In this document: positions 32,435 through 45,600 of the stretch, one piece after another | Layout: each line of letters opens with the position of its first letter | How positions within the stretch are numbered: position 1 is the first letter of the stretch | Source: Daphnia pulex | Taxonomy: Eukaryota; Arthropoda; Branchiopoda; Diplostraca; Daphniidae | DNA: 64,000 bases | Direction: 5' to 3' | Assembly (NCBI RefSeq): GCF_021134715.1 | Contig: NC_060019.1 | Location: 1,860,001-1,924,000, forward strand | Notes under the pieces: generated by a model | The model's input: only the letters and a program-made list of their open reading frames with translations | The model's database searches: none | What the model was told of the DNA's origin: nothing | Program-made: the position numbers and the translations under genes

Positions 32435-34395
32435 TTACAAATAACGATTAAAGATTGCCTCACAATGTTCCTGTTGTCCCGAAATCATTTCCGGTTCTCC
32501 GTGCTGATGGATAAACTCCTCACACTCTTCCAAATCAGTCAGTCCATTGGATATTTTAAGGCCAAATCCCGATTCGAAAGAAATGTACCGCGCCTAAAAT
32601 AATAAAGCGTGTTTTTTTAATAGCTACCGTATCCCCTTCTCGCAAATAGTTTATCAATTGCACGGTATTGAAATTTTCTTGTCCATACAAAGAATACCTT
32701 CAAGTGTCTAGCCATAATTCCATCTTCCACGATTTTTGATGCATTACGTAGTCCACGAGCGAACGAATCCATGGCTGCGATGTGAGCTATGAATAAATCT
32801 TTAGTATTAGTCGACTCTCGGCGCACTTTGGCATCGAAATTCAATCCTCCAGGCTGAACGCCGCCCTATACATAGTCACAGAGCGAATATCTTAGGCTAT
32901 TTCTTTGGTGCATTCAATTATGCTGGAGCACAAAAAACAAACCTGTCGAATCACTTGGAGCATCACAGCTGTGCAGGCTCGAATATCCATGGGGAACTGA
33001 TCCGTATCCCAACCGAGATCCGGTGATCCTGTGTTGGCATCGATGGATCCCAAAATCCCGAACCTTCATTCAAAGATTGAATCACAAAAAAAAAGTTGTT
33101 ATTCAACACACATTATTGTTTGTTATTAATATTACTTACGCGGAAGCCATAATGACGTCATGCTCGTATCCATGCCCAGCCAGAGTGGTGTGATTGGGTT
33201 CAATGTTCAATTTGAAATCATTTTGGAGATTGAACTGACGCAAAAATGACATGACAGTTTGAGCGTCGTAGTCGTACTGATGTCGAGTAGGTTCTTTGGG
33301 TTTCGGCTCGATAAGTAGCTGTCCTTCAAAACCAATCTTCTTCTTGTAAACTATCACGGTACAATTTTTCAATTATATGATGCGGAATTTGGACGATCAA
33401 TAAAAAGAACTTACCTAGTGCCATACGTAGGAAATTTGCCATGTTGGACATTTCTAAGTTTAGATCCGTGTTGAGAAGTGAACTGTTTGATAAATTTCAC
33501 TTGCACTAAGTAAAATGTTTTATTGTTAGAGGCTGATAATTGATAGATTACCTGTAACCTTCACGGCCACCCCAAAAGACGAAATTCTTGGCGCCCAATT
33601 TTTGGCCTATTTCCAAACCTTTCTTGACTTGAGCTGCTGCATATGCGAAAACATGCGCATTAGGGTTGGTAGCCGCTCCGTTGGAATAGCTATTGAAAAC
33701 AAAGCACGATTAGCTTTTTGATTGACTGATGGTTAAAATAAAATAACATACCGTGGATGAGCAAAGAGGTTGCAGGTATTCCACAATAATTGAACGCCAG
33801 TTTGACGCTGTAAATTCAAAGCCAAGTCAGACATCTCATCAAGGTTTCTATTCGTCTCTTCCAGTGTCTGACCCTCAGGTGAAATATCTCGATCGTGGAA
33901 TGTCCAATATTTGACGCCTATATAGCCATTAAGGAATAGTATTCAAAATGTGAAAATGTATCAAAGCCATTATTACCTAGTTTTGTGAAAAATTCGAATG
34001 CTGCTTCTAGACGGCGTTTGTAGTTTTCTATAGTTTCTGTGCCGTCGTCCCAATTTCGCTTAATAGTTGCTTGGCCGAACGGATCAGCTCCTACAACAAA
34101 GAATGAGATTAAATGGGCACCATTATTGTTCAGAACAAAAATATCTATTTGAAATTGCTTTACCTGTTCCTCTGAAAGAATGCCAAAAACAGACTGAGAA
34201 TCGAAGCCATTCTTCCATCGAGCGGCCCAAAATGATTTCAGTTGCATTGTAGAATTTGAAGCACAGCGTTTCATCGACGTCCGCATCCGGATTAAAAACT
34301 ATTTGAGGGGCATCTGTTATTCAATTTCAATTAATAATTACTGTATAATGGAAAAAATGTAAGAAGCCAATGGAATTACCATTAAAGAAGCTCAT
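32435..34395 (-). CDS. Xylose isomerase
   Basis: Interconverts D-xylose and D-xylulose (the family also acts on glucose and fructose) using two divalent metals. Ten exons: 34395-34380, 34313-34164, 34090-33977, 33917-33752, 33689-33552, 33482-33415, 33350-33140, 33063-32943, 32865-32698 and 32593-32435; 436 residues, the usual length. Active-site blocks are all present in order: [26 protein letters not shown] (catalytic His-Asp), [25 protein letters not shown] (metal Glu and Lys), [29 protein letters not shown] and LNFDAKVRR. The first coding exon is only 16 nt. No signal peptide is seen, so it is presumably cytosolic. The gene is intact, with animal-type introns, so it is not a bacterial contaminant. 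Xylose isomerase is rare among animals. Confidence 0.95.
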
Positions 34396-34959
34396 TTTGT
34401 AAAAAAAAAACAAAGCCTATTGTTACAGACCTAATTAATATGGGTGCGTTGGCCGTCTATCAAGCAACTATTCGAAACTTACTGAATTCCAAACGCTTGT
34501 ATTTCCTACTTGGCACCGCCCCAGTCCGATGCTTGAATCTTGGTCCTTGAAATTATGATGGGCACGAGCTATCATGATATTAGAAGGTAACTGGAAGCAC
34601 TAGATGTATATACCTGTAAAAAGAGAATGTTCTGTGTGGAAAATACCAACTGTGCATTTATCTATTTGATAATTCCAAAACCTGTGAAAAATACTGAAAT
34701 GCTGTAAATACCTATTTGGGGTTTTTTTCATGTCATTTACACTACTCATTTATTGCCTGCTGCCCCGTAACGTAATTAACTGTATATACAGATTATTACT
34801 AATGGATTTAAATTTTAGATAGACAATAATTTTATTTAAAACCGAAACAATGTAAGCCACGGGAACTACGGTTTCACAAACTGAAATTTGAAATTAATGT
34901 TAATGGAGGGAACAATCATAAGCCTGACCATGGCCTGACAAAGATCTCTGCGAATGGGA
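34396..34959. other. Gap between xylose isomerase and the next minus-strand gene
   Basis: AT-rich with no gene seen. It contains the 5' flank of the xylose isomerase and the 3' end of the upstream neighbour. Confidence 0.5.
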
Positions 34960-35841
34960 TTAAGCTTGTCTTTGAGAAATTTCAGGAAGGCAACACAGTA
35001 AGTACATCATACCACTTTTTCTGTTTTCTCCAGCAATAAAAGAAAAAAACTTCTCATCTTTAAACAGGACATGAAGGATTTCAAATAGCAATGCTGTAGA
35101 AACAACAGATTAATTGATGAGATATACTGAAAAAACATATTTATCTTAATTAACCTTTGGTATTTTTTTTATGGGATGAACTGAGAAAATCCTGGATGAA
35201 AAAGATCAGAATCTGGCTGGCAGCTACATCAACTTCAGTGAAGTATCTATGCAATAAAGGTGCCCATCGACGAAAGGTGACAGAACTCAGCAAGGAATAT
35301 TCTGAAACACAAAAAACTAAAATCAAAACTACTGGTGTTGAAAGCCACAAAAAAGCTGTACCTTTGCTCATCCTGAAGACCTCCGTGCTTATGTCAAAAG
35401 AGCTGAGCATCACTGCAGAAACCAAGGCAGGAAGAAGAGAAACCTTGGATTTGGAAACTTCAATCTAAAATTCATTAAATATTTGAGAGAATAAATTTAA
35501 TAGGGAACAGACTTGAAGAGCATTTCAGATACCTCAATCCATGTGCAGACTGCATCAATCGTTGTTGATTCAGTGGTTTCTTCCATCAAGTAGTAAATCA
35601 ACTTCTTTCCAAAATGCAGTTGTTCTTCCAGACATTCACTATTAGGTTTCTGGATGGAATCAAATGCTTTACGCAACTCAGACAACATTGCTCGTATCTT
35701 CAAAAAACGTTTGTCTTCTTTTATTATAGCTACTACTTCTTCAATCGAGGTCTCCAAGTAATCTTGTCTCTCACACAATTCGGCTAGCATTCCAATCACA
35801 TTAGCAGCTTCGGCAGCTTGATCAATTTCAGAACAATTCAT
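34960..35841 (-). CDS. Unknown protein, paralog 1 of a pair
   Basis: Exons 35841-35533, 35464-35362, 35301-35155 and 35093-34960; 230 residues, phases consistent. I do not recognise the family. It is predicted to be helical, soluble and without a signal peptide. Aligned with the neighbour at 36374-37283 it shares LRKAF, a helix ending in CTWIE, a second exon starting IE, FRRWAPLLHRY...VDVAASQILIFF in exon 3 and LLFEILHVLFKDEKFFSF in exon 4. Intron positions and phases are the same, so the two arose by tandem duplication. Both frames are intact over four exons, which argues for function. Confidence 0.8.
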
Positions 35842-36373
35842 TATTTTTGTTTGTGTAATCTTATCACGAGGGCACGAGGCAACTGACTGTAGTTAAGAGT
35901 TGGGGAAAGTAAAACCGGTGAAGTGAAAAAAAGTGTCTGCTTTAGCGAGATACCCTTGGGCAAAAAACTTGGGGTAAAGGGTAACTTGATTTGATAGGTT
36001 TAACCGTTTAAGCGGCAATTCCCGAAAATAGAGTTTCATTCTGGTTTTAACGTGGAAATACAAATACTTGTTTTGTTGGTATTTACTAATGGAAAATGGA
36101 GCACCAAATCCCATAATAATATTGAATTTTAGTTTAACTTGAAATTTTAAGCGTGAACAACTTAAAAAGTTGAGTTCGAAAATTAACGTCGAGTAATTTA
36201 TTAGCGTAGGAAATTAGGTATTCAACTTACATATGAAAGAAATTATTTTTTATGGGGGAGTAGCAGGCTTTTTTAGTTAAATTATTTCAAAAACTGACTT
36301 TTAGTTTTAGGAAAACACTTTTGCAATTCAAGTTCGAACAAATTTCGACAAGGAAAGAAATGTACAATGCCTT
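35842..36373. other. Gap between the two unknown paralogs
   Basis: It holds the promoter of paralog 1 and the 3' end of paralog 2. A short frame at 35893-36114 has no signature. AT-rich. Confidence 0.45.
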
Positions 36374-37283
36374 TTAAACCTCCGGAAATCGCTGTGCGTT
36401 GAGAAGTAGACAGAAAACGACGGTATCGGGCATATTGTCAAGCGACTTTGATTTGATCCAATCGTTTCTATCTTCCACATACGATAAAAAGTTTGTGTTC
36501 TCATAGAGTACACCTAAGATGTGAAATAGCATCCCTAGAAAATCAAGAACACACAAAATAGTTAGATTAAAAACCACAATTAAACAAGGTAAGTAATTGA
36601 ACCTCTATGGTATTTCAGAGTAGCAGCGTAATCCTGTGCAACAAAGAGGAGAATCTGACTGGCTTCGACGCTATGGTCAGTGGTGTAGCGATGGAGTATC
36701 TGAGCCCAATGACGGAAAACGCTTTCGTTTAGATGGACAAGATTTGATCCTTAAGAGAAATGAAAACAAGTTCATTCAACTGGAAGCTATAATCCAATAA
36801 CAAACCATGTAAAAATGTATTACCTTTGCAGTTAATGGAGCAGTGGATGACAGCAGAAAATAAGGCTCGTATGAATGGAAACTTGTAGAGCTCACCTCTG
36901 GGCACCAACTTAGCATACTCAATCTATTCACACATTTTTTAAAGGAGAAATAATCATGCAAGCACAAGTGTCTAAGTATTTTAAGACGGGCTTACCTCGA
37001 TCCACTTGCAAATGTCATCGGTCGTTGCTTCCAAATAACTGACTGCTTCCAAATAGTTGACCAAACTCACTTGAAAATTTAAATGTTCTTCCCAGTCTCG
37101 TACTGGCCGCTTTTTCATCAAATTGAATGCTTTGCGTAGTTCACACAACTGAAATAGTTGGACCATGAAAGGAAAGAACATGATCCTGCGAAATATTTCT
37201 TGTAAGATTTTTGCTTTCTCTTCATTTTTTTCCAACCGATAAGCCACCTCAGACAATCCATCTTTTTTTGTTGGCGATGCCAT
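36374..37283 (-). CDS. Unknown protein, paralog 2 of a pair
   Basis: Exons 37283-36996, 36923-36824, 36749-36603 and 36534-36374; 231 residues. It has the same gene structure as 34960-35841. Signature blocks are LCELRKAFNLM, CKWIE|IEYAKL across the first intron, SVFRHWAQILHRY...VEASQILLFVAQDYAA and MLFHILGVLYENTNFLSY. There is no signal peptide, membrane helix or known motif. It is read away from the membrane-protein gene at 37842, sharing a 558-bp divergent intergenic region. Function unknown. Confidence 0.8.
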
Positions 37284-37841
37284 GACAGAAATTTTTAGAC
37301 GTGGCAGTTGTTAGGTTACAAGAAAAGCACTCTTGACCGGCACGAGTTCGAAGGACGACTGAAGGTCGCGTTAGTTCAAGGTTTCAATTTTTCAAAGTTT
37401 CGAAGTCACCGACGCCTCCGCTTGGTGGCGTTTCGATTCCTTGGGGCAATTGTAATTTACTCATGATTAATGATAAATTTTGATGAAAAAATAGCTATTC
37501 TGATTTTATTTTTCAATATTAGTCGAACTTTAATTCAATAAAATTTAATTTTTGTGCGCTATTGCTGAGACGTGTTTCCGTGTGGCGCCAACTGGTCTGA
37601 TCTGCCGCCATTTTCGATTCTTCCTGCTTCCAGTGAGAAGCATTCATTGACGCCGTCGTCCGTCGAGTCGTTTCGTTTCTCCTATTCTTTGTGATCGACT
37701 GTGCATAATTTAAAAACAGGCAACTTCAGTTTTCCAACAAAACATTCCGTGAAGTTTTTAGTGAACTGCAGCAAGAAACTCTTTGATCACTCGGTGGTGC
37801 CGTTCGTGTTGATTCAAATTGAAGTATATTTGGCTTCAAAT
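37284..37841. promoter_or_regulatory. Divergent intergenic region (probable shared promoter)
   Basis: It separates the start codons of a minus-strand gene (37283) and a plus-strand gene (37842). The block CGTGTTTCCGTGTGGCGCC with GCCATTTTCGATT (37570-37615) has a diverged counterpart at about 38980-39025, upstream of the second membrane-protein gene. The GAAGGACGACTGAAGGT block near 37350 has a counterpart near 38800. A plus-strand frame from ATG 37701 runs in frame into the first exon and could add 47 residues to the next protein. Confidence 0.5.
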
Positions 37842-38482
37842 ATGGTGGCACTCGTGATTAAAGAACATCCAGTACCGGCATCCAGTACCGAGAAGATCAT
37901 CCCGTCGTCGTCGGATCGTAAATTTCTCTTCTTTTTGCTGGCGCTAGGCAATTTAACCATGGCGACATTCATTTTTTCTGCACGGGTAAATCAATGTATA
38001 GCTTATCATTATTACTTAAATTTTTACTAGCCACGTATTTAGCCCCTATCCAGGAATATGAAATATGTGGTTGATTTGCCGTTTGAGAAGTTCGAGGTCT
38101 TAGACCCATACGAATTGCGTTGCGGATTCATGCTGATTATTTTGGCAGTTGTTTTGTGTGCAGAAAACATTGAAAAGTAAGTTATCATTGATTTGATTCA
38201 TTTATGCACAAACTGTTGATAGACTGAATATTATTCGTTGCACTTTATATTAGAAGGGAAATGGCTCCAGCAATTGCTATGGCACAGACTTTCGTAATTG
38301 TGCATGCACTACTTCTCATCCTGTCCTGCTCATTTTCGATTTTGGATGTTCATGGTCGCGAAACAACAAATTCCGATGAGCTTCTCAGCAATCAGTTCAC
38401 ATTTTATGTCGGAATGATTGTTTTTGGAGGGTTAGTCATTGTTTTTCAAGCGATCAGTGCTCTTTTTGTGTACAAGTATTGA
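37842..38482 (+). CDS. Four-helix membrane protein, paralog A
   Basis: Exons 37842-37985, 38043-38176 and 38254-38482; 168 residues. There are four hydrophobic helices: FLFFLLALGNLTMATFIFSA, CGFMLIILAVVLC, TFVIVHALLLILSCSFSIL and FYVGMIVFGGLVIVFQAISA. The family is not recognised; the layout resembles small tetraspan (MARVEL-like) proteins but no motif proves it. The acceptor used for exon 2 is the TTTAG at 38038-38042; the nearby CCAG acceptor would give an immediate stop. An alternative in-frame start lies at 37701. The exon structure matches paralog B (39411-40163). Confidence 0.72.
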
Positions 38483-39410
38483 GGACCTATTTTCTTTTTT
38501 CCAGCTTAATTCTTTACTCTCCCTCCCCCACTCTGATCTTAAAACTTTGGTTTCGCTTCACCTTCCTATTGCCATATTATCCTATCTCTCCCTAGTATCA
38601 CTTCAAAATTGTTCTGTGATTACTTTCACTGTCGTTTTGAAATTGAATCTTCGTAATACAAAGCAGAATTTGATTAAACGAAAGTCTATATTATTTTTCC
38701 TTCTGATTCAAAGTTAGCTCAATTCAGCTCTTTTTAGAATAACCTTGCCATCATGACTTAAACGTAACGAATCGAAACGTGCAGCAAGTACAAAGTTGAA
38801 GGACGAGTGAAGGTTGTACTCGAGCGTCTTGAGCCTTGACTTAGTGCTCCTTGTGGTGATTGCCATTTTTACATTATATTTTCCTTGTTAAACCCGTGAT
38901 ACGTTTGCATTCTCGTGAGAAGTAGTAAGATCAGTAAGATAGACGTCAATCAAAATAGCGGACTGTCTTTTGAGTGAAACGTGTTGCCGTGTGGCCGCTG
39001 GTGCAATCTTCCGACATTTTCCATTGAGGAGTTTTCATGGACTATTTCGCTATCGTGTCGATTCGTTCCTCCACGTTTTTATATCAGCCGATTGGGTTAT
39101 TCGACACAAAGCTTTAATTCAATGACGTAATCATCGTTGACCTTGTATTTTAAAATTCGGCGAAACAGTTAACCTCGTTAACCTTGTATACGTTGAAATT
39201 CGGAGAAAGATTTATGGGTTTTTTTTCGGCTAACAAAACGTTTTGCGACGTTTTCAGCAAGGTCCAAGATCCATTCGTACCACTATTTTCAGTGTGGTCA
39301 CAATCTCTTTCATAGTCAGACGTCCAGCTGTTAAAGAGTTGCCAAGAGAGTTGCCCCTTAATTCAAATTCAATTCAAAGTAGAATGCGAGGTAGAATGTT
39401 GGTATCTGAT
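38483..39410. other. Gap between the two membrane-protein paralogs
   Basis: It contains diverged copies of the sequence upstream of paralog A (matching stretches near 38800 and 38980-39025), so it is a duplicated promoter and leader. The frames here are not protein-like. An upstream in-frame extension of paralog B (from 39243) is possible. Confidence 0.5.
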
Positions 39411-40163
39411 ATGGAAGCACAACCAGTACTACGGGTTGAACGGAAGAAGGAGACGCCACGATCTGACCATACCAAGCTATTAACTCTTTTTTCGCTGCTC
39501 AATGTATTTGTAGGGTTGTACTTTCTTTTTTTCAAGGTAAATTATTCTTATAATCATGTCAACATCGCGCTTGAATTCTTATATTAATCACTGTCACGCC
39601 TTGGCTCACTGTTACAGAATGGGTTTAACTTGTTGGTTTTACCTGGTAAAGAGATCACGATCATGGATGTCGTAGATTCGAGCGACCATTTGTGTGGAGT
39701 TTTGCTCATTGCCATCGGATTCCTTTGTTGGGCCCAAAGAAAGTAAGTCATCAACTCATCATATCTATATTTGCATTATTATTTCATTTTTCTAATTGCC
39801 ATTACATATACTTGAAGCTATATAATAGAACCTGTCCAGCAAGGAGTTTTTATTGCTCTGGCAAATGTGGCAGTTGGATTTGCAATATTAGTCGTCTTCA
39901 TCCATTCGGCGTCCATTGCCACTCATCAGACCTACAAGAATGCCTTTATTTGTCGCGGCGTCTATCAAACTGATGCAACAATCATCTTTGAGGTTGAAGG
40001 TTCTAAATATAGTAAGGATGTTTATTGTGGATATCTCAACCAATTGTATTTGTTTGATTCTGTAATGATCGCTTGTGGGCTGGCTGCTGTTGTTTTAGAA
40101 GGCATGGCTGCAATGCATCTGTACTATAGCATTGCACTATTCTCCAACCCCTCACGCTCATAA
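39411..40163 (+). CDS. Four-helix membrane protein, paralog B
   Basis: Exons 39411-39536, 39618-39742 and 39818-40163; 198 residues. Helices: LLTLFSLLNVFVGLYFLFF, CGVLLIAIGFLCW, VFIALANVAVGFAILVVF and SVMIACGLAAVVLEGMAA. A loop of about 50 residues between helices 3 and 4 carries two Cys (FICRGVY and VYCGYL) that could pair outside the cell. Intron positions and phases are the same as in paralog A, but the sequences are far apart, so the duplication is old or fast-evolving. No recognised family. Confidence 0.72.
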
Positions 40164-42660
40164 TGTTCGTTTCCCTTGTCATCTCTTAATTACGACACGG
40201 AAATCTAGATCTACTTTCAAAGTCCCTTTTTTTAAGTAAAATACTTTGGGTGATGAAACACAGTTAACTTGATCTATATTTCAATGGTTTTCTTTTCATC
40301 ATTTTCTGAATTACACTGGCCTTTTAATAATAAAAACTGATTAAAACCACCACATCAAAAGTCTTACCGGACATCCTTCCGCGTTACTAGTACTTCCGTT
40401 TCTTTCATGACTCTTTGTCGGAGCCAACTTTCCTTATCCAGTATGACGTGTCATTGACTAATAATCCCTGTTGTAAAATTTTAATTCCAACAGGATTTTT
40501 TAAAAAAGAAAATGCCATCCTTTCCCTTTAAATGCCCGTCACGTTCCTTCCATTTTCTGACTTTCATTATTCCAGCAGCCAGTTGGAAAAGAAAAAAAAG
40601 ATGATTAGGTAATTTAATGTCGACAGACTTTTCAAATTATTTCGCAAAAAGACAGGCTCTTAATCTCACGTCATTCAAATCTAACCAACATTTCTATCTT
40701 AATTAAGTTCCAGGAGAAATTGAGAAATTGAAAATGTATTCCACCTTTTTTTTTAGTTACAAAAGTTCCCTTTCAGGCGTATACCGGCAGGCGCGTATAC
40801 ATTACGCAGTTCAAAAACCTCCATTGAAACGCAAATCGATTCAAACATTGAAAACCTCCGGGTAAAACTTTTGAGCCGACTCTGCTGTGATGTGAATAAT
40901 AGAGAAAAGTAAAAAATACAAATGATCAAAGTGCTCCTGTACGTACCCTACATATTCTACGGTCACATTTAAGTTTTGTAAAAAAAAGAGCTTTTTACGT
41001 GCGGTGAAAGAAACAGCCCCCGCATAATAGAAACGCCATTGAAAATGAATAACAAAAAAAGTAGGCCAATGAGGCCATTGAATTTCTCATAATGGTCAGT
41101 TAAATTTCAAAATGTTTTACCAGAGTTAAACGAGTTAAATGGTGGTGGCTACTTATTACCACGGAAACGAAGCCAATCATCTTGTTTTCTTTAAATTGGG
41201 TCATTCGTCTACACATTCGTTAGTCTAAACTTTATAGTCAAGTAGAGTTGAATGAGCTTGTTGGTAGAGGGCTAGCTCTCAATTGAAGAGTGTATACATT
41301 GTTGATAATAATATCATGTCGTCACGATAATTTGGTCAATTTTCCTGGTTCCAATTCCGCATATGTTTTATACACACACGTCCGACTATAACGGGCGCGA
41401 GGGTCTTGAATTAATAACAAGTTATACCGAAGTTATATCGCCCCATCAATCTTAACTCGTATCGTGAATAAATGACAGACATCGCTCATTAGTGAAAGTT
41501 GCGTCAATATCTTCCCGGCAATGTGCTGTCATCTAATATTCATCGAGAAAAAAAGAAAGTTCCGCTCTCTCATATACACAAACAGCCATAACTATTGCTG
41601 GAGGGGGGCTGGAACTGCTACACTGTCACACATCTCCAGCAGTCGCCCACTCACAGTGTGTGTGTAGGCCGGCATATAACAATAAAGGCGTATAGACAAC
41701 TAAACTTTATCCATCCGGCATTCACTTTTAATGATGAACACTTTTCTCTCTTATACATGTCTAAGAAATATATTGGACAGCACAAAAACCGGGCGGCCGC
41801 TATTCCATCCGGCGGATCGATATAGATCTTACCCTCGTCTCTCCCAACAATCGATGGGCGGAGTGTCGTAAATAATTTTCGAACCCCCCGCCATAAAAAG
41901 TAGATAGTATGTACATCCACACACAAGTTGTCAAATGAAAATCAAGAAAATTTGTCTGTATACAAGAGAAATTTCACGTTTATTTTCGTCACGACTTTAT
42001 GTCGACCGTCACAAACGTTGTGGCGGTCGGGAAACTTTTTTTGTACAACCCCGTCATACACACACACATATGGAAGAAGAAACAACATTTTGTTCAAATA
42101 ATTTTTTTAAGAAAAAAAAAGAAGGAGGGGGGAAAACGTGAACATGAAACTTTGTTGTCCAATTTTCATCAATGTCTTGCTCTGGCCGGCCCCTGGGCAG
42201 CAGCAGCCAAATAAGAAGTTACACGGAATTTATTTTGTTCAAAAACAAAAACAAAAAAAGGAACTTTTTGACGGTTTTTGGTGTGTACGTGTGTGTCCGG
42301 AGGGTGTTTTACGTAATATTGATTTCATCACGGGGAAAAAATAAAAATGGTTATTGGCCGCAACGACGAATGTGTCACAACCACGAAAGAAGAAAAACGG
42401 AACCGGAATAAGATGAAAAATCAATTTCTCACAAGAAAGAAGAAATATTAAATTGACGATTTTTCACGATCACGCAAGGTGCTTCACAGGGGTGCTATAA
42501 GAAATTCACACGTCCACCTTTCCTTTCGCCCCCTCGCCCAGCCCAGTGAAAAGATGACGTCATGTAAAATTCAGTCACAACCATTAAGGGCCATCAATAA
42601 TAATTCCCCTCGCATCACAAAGGTGGAACGATCAATAAAATAATTCAAACGATGAAATAA
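40164..42660. other. Convergent intergenic region, 2.5 kb
   Basis: It lies between the plus-strand membrane protein and the minus-strand CUB gene. Open frames at 41595-42424 occur on both strands in low-complexity, lysine-rich sequence and have no signature. I see no RNA gene or mobile element. Confidence 0.5.
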
Positions 42661-45600
42661 TCATTCAACAGCTGAGGAGGAGGAGGTGATGGACGTCTTG
42701 ACTTCCCTCCACTTGCGGACGTGAGAGGAGACGCTGGCCAGTGAAATCATGACGCTGAACCCGAAACTCACCACCAACACCATGACCCACGGGTAGTAAT
42801 AATCCTGGTAGTAGCTGCTGTTCCTGCTCGTGCACGACTCCTCGTCCAGTAAGGAGCCAAAGAGGCTCTGCTGGGGGCAGTTGATCCGGCCGTCGCAGAC
42901 GAGACTCTCAGGGATTGACCAGTTACTGTCCGGACACGGGAATAATGACAAGATGCTGCTGCTGCCGTTGGCACCTGCTCCGGCTGCTGCTCCTATTTGT
43001 CCCTCATCGACGGCTGAAGATGATTCAGGAGCGCTACTGCTGAAGAGGACGTTCCACTTGAGCAGGAAACGAGCCCTGGGATTATTGGCCGTCTCCAGTT
43101 GGACGTGCAGGTAGCGCAGGCCGAATGGACTAATGAACTCGGCGTTCATGGAACAAAATTGGCCCGTCCTGTTGTCCATGGCCACCGCCTGGCGGAGACG
43201 TCGTCGCTGCTGCTGCTGGCCATGTTGGTGTTGATGGTGTCGGCTACTGTCGTTTTGACGGCCGTGGTAGCCCAGCGACACGTGACAATTATCGGCCGAA
43301 TCTCCCAGTTGGTCGGTATTGATTTTCAGGAGGATCCGATCGTTGTCCGGCACCTCAATCAGCCAGGTGCAAGATTGATTACTCCGCCAGGGAAGGAGAT
43401 GAGTGCTGCTGGCGCTGCTGGGATCGGCCGTCCAGCGGATCATTCCGCCCTGATCGTCCTCGATCGGGTTACCGCATCCGCTGTCCTCGATCCAGCTGTA
43501 ATCGATCTGGAAGCGGTAAATGTCGGGATCCTTGTACGACTGGTCGTAGATGTGTTTCAAATCCAGCTGGACGTCCAGCCGATTCGAAGCACTCTCCACC
43601 ACGATCGGCTCCTGGCTGTTGCTGGACTGGCAGAAACAGTGGAGCAGGTCGCGATCGGACACCAGGAGCCAGTCAAAGTCCTGGCGATCCGAATCCATCC
43701 TGGAACACTCGTCGTCGTCTCTTCCGGGCTCACACTGGCGGATCGGGTCGAACACCATCTGCCGGATGACGATGCGGATGCGGTAATCGTCACCGCCGTC
43801 AGGAGCCTGGAACCGGTAGCGACACTTGAGCTGCCTGTGGCGCATCAGAAGGAGCCGATCGCCGATCAAGTCGATCGTCCCGTTGGAATCCTCCAGGATC
43901 CTGTCGCACAAAGTCTCGGCCACCGCCGCAACTTCTTCCGGCAGGAGCATGTAGAACAGACTGAAATCCATCTCCGATCCAGTCATGGATCCTCGCAGAC
44001 TGGTGAACCTCAACTGGACGCGATCGCGGACCAGGAGCGTCGGAGTGGACGTCTGCAGCTGCTGCTGGCCGGCCGACGACGACGAGTTGGACTCGCAGAT
44101 GGTCATCTGCTCGGCCGGATCGGACGACGTCCGGTGCAGTTGCAAGCGATGGAAGCAAGTGGCGTTGTTGTGACTGGTCGTCGTCCAGCTGCTGGACAAC
44201 TTGTTATTGCTTTTCGAATGGATTTCCAGCCAAATGCGGGCGGACGTGAGCGTCCAGGTGCAATCGACGTGGCGAGGGAACCAGTGACGCGGTGACACGA
44301 CGGATCCCTGCTGATAAAACTGTCCGCCTCCGCCCACGGCCGTGATGGAATGATAACACGGAGAGATGATGCTGTGATGATCCGACCGCTTCCGCCGTTG
44401 GTGGCTCACACTCAACCGGAATCCCTGATGGAAGAACCCCGACGGTGAAGTGATCAGTTCCACCATGACTTGACCACTCTGAGCAATGATCTGTAATTAT
44501 TTCAATATTTAATTCAATTAAATTGAATTTAATTAAGTTTAATTCAATTAAGTTTAATTTTCAAAAATCGATTATTGATTTTTTTACCTTTGGAAAATTT
44601 CCGCGCCCGCAAAATTTGGCCACCTGTTGGTACTGCTGGTGTCCGGCTAATTTCTCGTGAATGATCAATCGATCGGCGTGGTGGCTGCAGTGCTGCTGCT
44701 GGTGCGGATGATGGAGTCCCAGGTCGTAGCGATCGCCCGGCTGACCGCCCAGGACGACCTGCCAGTCGTCACGGTCGAAAAGGACGCGATAGCGGCAGGT
44801 GACGTTGCGCGGATAGGCGCTGACCGGATAGAGCGGCGACGACAATCGGCAAACGTTCGGGCAGTTGCGGATCAGAACGTCGCACTGGTGGCCGCCTCCG
44901 CCGTCGGAATCCGGCGTCAGGCTGTTGGCTCTCAGCATCTCCGGGTAGCGCTTCCGCAGCGCTTCCGCCGACAGGACGTCGAAATAGGCGTTAAAGTGGT
45001 CCGGCTCCGAAACGGGATGGGCGTAAAGGGTCAAACTCTTGGCCCGGGTCAGATAAGTTTGCGAATCTCCGCTCAGCCGCCCGCAAAAAGTTCCGGAAGA
45101 ACTTTCCTGATCGTCCATTTCTTCGACAAACTATTACACAACAACAACAACAACATCCGGTCGTCATGTAATCAAAAAAAGTGATGAGGTAATCATTTCG
45201 ATTGTGCTGCTGGGCAGGATATGAGATCCTTACTTTCAAGTGGCCGGTGGGGCAACTTTGATTGAGGAATGATCGGCCCATTTGGAAGGAGCTGAAGGCG
45301 ATTTCGATCCACCAGTGCTGCTGCTGGTCGCCACCGCCAGCAGGAGGCCGGTTGGGCAAGCGGAAGAAGCAAGGGCCGGCCCCGAAGCGATGCTGGAAAC
45401 GCACCCGCGGCCACAGGGTCACGTTGCAACCTGACGTAATCATCATGGCGATGGATAGAGTTATTTTTCGTGAGTATGTCTTACACCTTTTTCTCACGAC
45501 AACAAAAAAATAAGGATCGCCCGGCGTCCCGTCCACCGAAAATTCGACGTGACGGGTCGTGGGGGCGTTGTTCGGGACGGACAATATTGGACGACGTGTT

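Noticed and set aside
43099-44295. 398-codon plus-strand frame
   Set aside because: It is antisense to the long last exon of the CUB gene. The frame is open because of GC-rich third positions; composition is not protein-like and no domain is present.
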